From: a virus
IMG/VR virus record: IMGVR_UViG_3300009684_001468
Span: 1-41,211 of that record
Length of the DNA stretch: 41,211 nt
Strand: one strand, 5' to 3'
Position numbers and translations under genes: made by a program
Shown: positions 38,365 to 41,211 of the stretch, piece after piece
Layout: every line of letters starts with the position of its first letter
Position numbering within the stretch: the stretch's first letter is position 1
The notes under the pieces: generated by a model
What the model was told of the DNA's origin: nothing
Database searches by the model: none
Seen by the model: only the letters and a program-made list of their open reading frames with translations

Positions 38365-40087
38365 ATCCTATTAGAAAATTTCTACCCAATTGAGAATAAC
38401 CATCGGGTCTTTGATAAGTTTTATCGGTAATATTATTTAATTTACCATAAAGAATTGTATTACCTAAAGTGTAATCAGCACTTAAATCAAATGTACTTAC
38501 AGCAGGCATAATTTTATTATTATAAGTTACGCTATCAACATCTATATGAGAACCATAATAATTCCAATTTGCTTTTAAAGATGTATTTTGAATTTTATTA
38601 TATGATGCTTCTAAATTGTTTACCCATTTAGGACGTCTTGTTAATTCATTACCTGAACTATCTTCAGCAATTAAAAATGTATTTGAGTTTTTAAAATCTA
38701 TAACAGATATATTATAATTTAATTTTGTTTCAATACCTTTTCTTGTACTTATTCCAGTATCATTTACATAGGTGTTGTTTTTATAAACAAATAAATGTTT
38801 TATATCACTTTGAAATAGTGCAATGTCTATAATTTTGTTTTTGTAACCTACTTCGTATGTAATACTTTCTTCTGGTATCAATTTTGAATTACCTAAAAAT
38901 CCATAATTGTCTTTACCGTACATTTCATACAACGTAGGCATTTTATAACCTGTTGATACACTTGTTCTAAATCCATTATAGTATGCACCAACTCTTTCAG
39001 TTAATTGATTATCAAAATTACTAGGCATATCATAACGGCCCCCTGCTGTTACAAAAAAATCATCAGATAAAAATTTGATTGCATTAGTATAATAGGCATG
39101 ATTTTCTCTTTTTTTATCTACTGAAGAAACATAATCATCTATGTTAGTATCAAATTTACCATGAGTGAATGTATGTTCTGAACCTACACTAATATCAGCA
39201 AACGTATGAATAGTTGTTTTGGTTAATAATGTTTTGTTATTACTATCGTAAGTATCTTTAACACCATTTTTATTATAATCTCTATTATGATCGGTATTAT
39301 TAATCGTTAATTCATTATCTTTATTTTGTAATGATAGATATTGATTTGAAAATTTATATAAACCTGTATAGTTACGAGTATCTTCTCCTAAGCCATCTAA
39401 ATTAGTATGATTAGTTTGATTAATAAAATTTGATTTTAAATTGTAACCGCTATCTAATAGTGATTGAGTTTGAAATGTATAGTTTCTAAAATGATATGGA
39501 TCTTTTTCAGAACCATTAGGATAAACACTTATATTTTTACTACTTTCATTTTCACCTTGAAAATCTATTATAGTTTTGCCTATTGTTTGTCCTAATTTAA
39601 TTTTTTCATTCCATGTATTGTTAGAACCGTAAGATAGATCAATCCAATTTTTATCATTTGGTTGTGTTACCATATTAACAACTCCACCAATTGCATCTGG
39701 TCCGTAGATACTACTCATTGGACCTTTTATAATTTCTAATGATGAAACTCCAGAAAAACTATGTTGAGTTAGATCATCGCTGCCCGTAGGTGTACTAGCA
39801 TCTTTAATAGGAATACCGTTTAAAGTAAATAATGTATGATTAGAATTTGTACCACGAGTAAAGGTACTACTAAATTGTTGTTTAGGTCCGCTTTGAATTA
39901 TATTTAAACTTGATGATGATTTTATATCATTTGGTTCTATAACGTCATAAGAATATGTTAATGGAAGATGTTCCTCCGCCGTTCTAAATGCTTGTATTGT
40001 AATTTGTGGAATATTTTCGTAAGTGTATTGTGAATACGAAGTATTAGTTACTAATATGAATAATAGTAATTTAATGAATAAGCGCAT
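38348..40087 (-). CDS. BtuB-like TonB-dependent outer-membrane receptor
   Basis: The 579-residue protein is full length for the family (BtuB precursor 614). A signal peptide (RLFIKLLLFILVTNTSYS) is followed by a possible TonB box ITIQA (29-33). The plug matches BtuB: STFTRGTNSNHTLFTLNG (74-91), GSDDLTQ (102-108), then GPMSSIYGPDAIGGVVNMVT (122-141). DYNKNGVKDTYD (270-281) resembles a calcium-binding DxNxxG loop; BtuB also uses calcium in this area. The C-terminus has LNNITDKTYQRPDGYSQLGR and ends in Phe, the barrel-assembly signal. It should bind cobalamin or a similar large ligand in the outer membrane of the infected host. It is last in a leftward operon of tiny genes. Confidence 0.92.
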   Translation of the reverse strand: MRLFIKLLLFILVTNTSYSQYTYENIPQITIQAFRTAEEHLPLTYSYDVIEPNDIKSSSSLNIIQSGPKQQFSSTFTRGTNSNHTLFTLNGIPIKDASTPTGSDDLTQHSFSGVSSLEIIKGPMSSIYGPDAIGGVVNMVTQPNDKNWIDLSYGSNNTWNEKIKLGQTIGKTIIDFQGENESSKNISVYPNGSEKDPYHFRNYTFQTQSLLDSGYNLKSNFINQTNHTNLDGLGEDTRNYTGLYKFSNQYLSLQNKDNELTINNTDHNRDYNKNGVKDTYDSNNKTLLTKTTIHTFADISVGSEHTFTHGKFDTNIDDYVSSVDKKRENHAYYTNAIKFLSDDFFVTAGGRYDMPSNFDNQLTERVGAYYNGFRTSVSTGYKMPTLYEMYGKDNYGFLGNSKLIPEESITYEVGYKNKIIDIALFQSDIKHLFVYKNNTYVNDTGISTRKGIETKLNYNISVIDFKNSNTFLIAEDSSGNELTRRPKWVNNLEASYNKIQNTSLKANWNYYGSHIDVDSVTYNNKIMPAVSTFDLSADYTLGNTILYGKLNNITDKTYQRPDGYSQLGRNFLIGFRQNF

Positions 40088-40181
40088 AGGCCAAACACCA
40101 TAACTCTAGGCCTAATTTGTATAATAAAAATGCAATTACAGGCGCTAATAATAAACTCAAATAAAGATATTTCTCTTCCAT
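40071..40181 (-). CDS. Small membrane protein preceding the receptor (36 aa)
   Basis: Starts 4 nt after the predicted start of the promoter at 40220-40192 and overlaps the receptor ATG by 17 bp, which suggests coupling. One or two hydrophobic stretches (YLYLSLLLAPVIAFLLY, LELWCLAYALIH). Function unknown. Confidence 0.6.
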   Translation of the reverse strand: MEEKYLYLSLLLAPVIAFLLYKLGLELWCLAYALIH

Positions 40182-40191
40182 ATCTTTATTT

Positions 40192-40220
40192 ATTCTATCA
40201 GGAATTGTTTAAATTGTCAA
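40192..40220 (-). promoter_or_regulatory. Sigma70-type promoter for the receptor
   Basis: Minus-strand TTGACA 40220-40215, 17 nt ending TGA, TAGAAT 40197-40192; start about 40185. It lies within the end of the upstream small gene, so the receptor has its own promoter besides module D. Confidence 0.75.
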
Positions 40221-40344
40221 CCTCTTTACACCAATCTTCTATGTCCTCTTTTAATATTACGTTAGAAAAACCTTTATACTTGACAAGGTAACATTTACCA
40301 AATACACCAACATAGTTGATGTCAATAATTTCTGGTTTATCCAT
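40198..40344 (-). CDS. Hypothetical protein (48 aa)
   Basis: Overlaps the upstream gene by 8 bp. Compact sequence with IDINYVGVFGKCYLVKYKGF and an acidic helical end (KEDIEDWCKEVDNL), two Cys. Unrecognised. Confidence 0.55.
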   Translation of the reverse strand: MDKPEIIDINYVGVFGKCYLVKYKGFSNVILKEDIEDWCKEVDNLNNS

Positions 40345-40561
40345 AGATATGATATAACAATGCAACAGAACTTACAATCACTAATGCTCCGTTTGTAATA
40401 ATTAATGCTGATTCTTTCCACATAAAACTTACTATTAACCAAATAGCACTTCCTGTAATAAGAACAATAGGTCCTGCTGGGTAATAACCTAAAGAATTTA
40501 CAACACTACCTATGATCAATATTACAGTAGCAATCCATTTTAGTATTATATCCGATTTCAT
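40337..40561 (-). CDS. Polytopic small membrane protein (74 aa)
   Basis: Three hydrophobic segments (WIATVILIIGSVVNSLGY, GPIVLITGSAIWLIVSFM and IITNGALVIVSSVALLYH), with ATGA start overlap. The pattern resembles small membrane proteins found in marine phages; function unknown. Confidence 0.65.
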   Translation of the reverse strand: MKSDIILKWIATVILIIGSVVNSLGYYPAGPIVLITGSAIWLIVSFMWKESALIITNGALVIVSSVALLYHIYG

Positions 40562-40686
40562 ATTTTAAATTGTTCGTAGATTCCTAACCATTTGGAGAAA
40601 TAATAGAAACCATATATTGAACCATAAGCAGCTGCAATAAAAATACCAGCGTAAACTAGAGCTTTTATATCATCTTTTGTAAACAT
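40558..40686 (-). CDS. Small single-pass membrane protein (42 aa)
   Basis: MFTKDDIKALVYAGIFIAAA, then YGSIYGFYYFSKWLGIYEQF; a membrane segment with aromatic belt. ATG overlaps the previous stop (TAAATG), and an AAGGAG site lies just upstream. Unrecognised. Confidence 0.6.
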   Translation of the reverse strand: MFTKDDIKALVYAGIFIAAAYGSIYGFYYFSKWLGIYEQFKI

Positions 40687-40827
40687 TTAGTTAACTCCTT
40701 TCACATACATTAAGTGTTCAATACCATTTTCTTTTTTAATCAATTGAATATAGTTTTTTCCGTCTTTTGACTTCAAAAACTTCTTGGTATCTGCTTTTAC
40801 CATTTTTATTAGTTGTTTTATTTTCAT
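40687..40827 (-). CDS. Small basic protein (46 aa), first gene of the leftward operon
   Basis: MKIKQLIKMVKADTKKFLKS, then DGKNYIQLIKKENGIEHLMY; a short helix plus beta hairpin. It starts 9 bp after the -10 box of promoter module D, so the leader is only about 2 nt. Unrecognised. Confidence 0.65.
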   Translation of the reverse strand: MKIKQLIKMVKADTKKFLKSKDGKNYIQLIKKENGIEHLMYVKGVN

Positions 40828-40835
40828 ATAGGTAT

Positions 40836-40913
40836 AATATACACTGTATTTTTACTTAAAACAAGCGAAAAAGGCATTTTTTTAAAGAAATAAGGCAACA
40901 AAATCAGTAACTT
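40836..40913 (-). promoter_or_regulatory. Early-type promoter module, copy D (minus strand)
   Basis: Read on the minus strand: AAGTTACTGATT (40913-40902), 8 nt, TTATTTCTTT (40893-40884), 16 nt, CGCTTGTTTT, and TATATT (40841-40836) 17 nt from TTGTTT. One nucleotide shorter than A and C. Drives the leftward operon ending in the receptor. Confidence 0.8.
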
Positions 40914-40920
40914 AAATCAA

Positions 40921-40938
40921 TGTTGTAAAAATACAACA
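40921..40938. terminator. 7-bp hairpin upstream of promoter D
   Basis: TGTTGTA-AAAA-TACAACA, a perfect 7-bp stem with 4-nt loop, at the same place relative to module D as the 12-bp hairpin relative to module C. It separates the leftward operon from the rightward late genes. Confidence 0.55.
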
Positions 40939-40949
40939 ACAAAAATCGG

Positions 40950-40957
40950 TATAAATA
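40950..40957 (+). promoter_or_regulatory. T4-type late promoter
   Basis: TATAAATA octamer; predicted start near 40964, only 2 nt before the ATG at 40966. Confidence 0.7.
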
Positions 40958-40965
40958 GTAAATAT

Positions 40966-41097
40966 ATGATTGATTTTGACAAAATTGATGATTTATCGTT
41001 TATGATTGATGATATTGATTCGAAAAAACTAAAAAAGGCAAAAAATTATGGCAAGAAAAGTAGCAGGAAACACAAACGCATCAAAAAAAGTAAGTAA
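40966..41097 (+). CDS. Small protein with acidic start and basic end (43 aa)
   Basis: MIDFDKIDDLSFMIDDIDSK followed by a Lys/Arg-rich tail that overlaps the next gene by 50 bp in another frame. Would be leaderless from the late promoter. The overlap makes it less certain than its neighbour. Confidence 0.45.
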   Translation: MIDFDKIDDLSFMIDDIDSKKLKKAKNYGKKSSRKHKRIKKSK

Positions 41098-41197
41098 ACC
41101 AAAAAGAACAAGCATTGGCCGTGGATTCCACAGTAAATGTATGATGAACAAACATAAAAGAAGAAGTTTTAAGAAGTATAGAGGCCAAGGAAGATAA
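41048..41197 (+). CDS. Small basic protein of T4-like marine phages (49 aa)
   Basis: Starts MARKVAGNTNASKKVSKPKR and ends SKCMMNKHKRRSFKKYRGQG-R. I recognise the NKHKRRS(F/Y)KKYRGQG ending from short conserved cyanophage and pelagiphage proteins. Strongly basic, with one Cys; probably nucleic-acid binding. Under the late promoter at 40950. Confidence 0.7.
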   Translation: MARKVAGNTNASKKVSKPKRTSIGRGFHSKCMMNKHKRRSFKKYRGQGR

Positions 41198-41211
41198 AAA
41201 ACAAATGCCGG

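Noticed and set aside
1-41211. CRISPR arrays, insertion sequences, integrase or att sites
   Set aside because: I saw no regularly spaced direct repeats, transposase motifs or integrase; the window looks like a strictly lytic phage backbone.

Overview
The window is a 41 kb stretch of a large, AT-rich, T4-like marine myovirus. T4 hallmarks include RNR (nrdA/nrdB), gp32 ssDNA-binding protein, gp59 helicase loader, gp33 late co-activator, T4-type RNase H, baseplate proteins resembling gp53, gp48, gp54, gp27, gp5 and gp26, head-completion gp4, and TATAAATA late promoters. The low G+C, the many tiny ATGA/TAATG-coupled genes and, above all, a circularly permuted two-piece tmRNA point to a marine alphaproteobacterial host; a SAR11-type (Pelagibacter) host is my best inference but is not proven by the sequence.

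Layout. 1-4.8 kb: nucleotide metabolism (nrdA C-terminal part, nrdB), a kinase/nucleotidyltransferase fusion, a zinc ribbon, a RuvC-like nuclease and a glycosyltransferase. 4.8-9.5 kb: two early-type operons of very small proteins and envelope proteins (17-kDa-antigen-like, LPP20-like) ending in a glutaredoxin. 9.5-11.8 kb: a winged-helix protein, RNase H and a DUF6433-like protein. 11.8-18.7 kb: a long operon with SprT-like, Bax-like glucosaminidase, membrane coiled-coil, methyltransferase, DUF2061 and T4-lysozyme-like genes. 18.7-25.3 kb: peroxiredoxin, RecB-like exonuclease, tmRNA, gp33, gp59, a secreted nuclease and gp32. 25.3-30.2 kb (minus strand): tape measure, holin, gp26-type tail chaperone with an apparent -1 frameshift extension, gp54-like, a structural protein and gp4. 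30.2-34.7 kb (plus): gp48-like, gp53, gp27-like hub, gp5-like spike. 34.9-38.4 kb: lipoproteins, an A-type Fe-S carrier, two Fe(II)/2-oxoglutarate oxygenases and small late genes. 38.3-40.9 kb (minus): a leftward early operon of tiny proteins ending in a full-length BtuB-like TonB-dependent outer-membrane receptor. 40.9-41.2 kb: small basic late proteins.

Regulation can largely be read from the DNA. Four operons start from a repeated promoter module about 79 bp long (two upstream boxes at fixed spacing, a CGCTTGTATT -35 region and a TATATT -10). A second set of host-like TTGACA-17-TATAAT promoters lies so close to the ATG that the transcripts should be leaderless or nearly so. TATAAATA late promoters serve structural and late genes, one of them as a divergent palindrome.

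The most notable items are the phage-encoded BtuB-like receptor, the permuted tmRNA, the slippery site plus hairpin joining the gp26-type gene to a start-codon-less reading frame, the repeated promoter module, the leaderless promoters, a duplicated secreted CCYC-motif protein, and a GGCC-dense, G+C-rich island at the gp5 spike gene.
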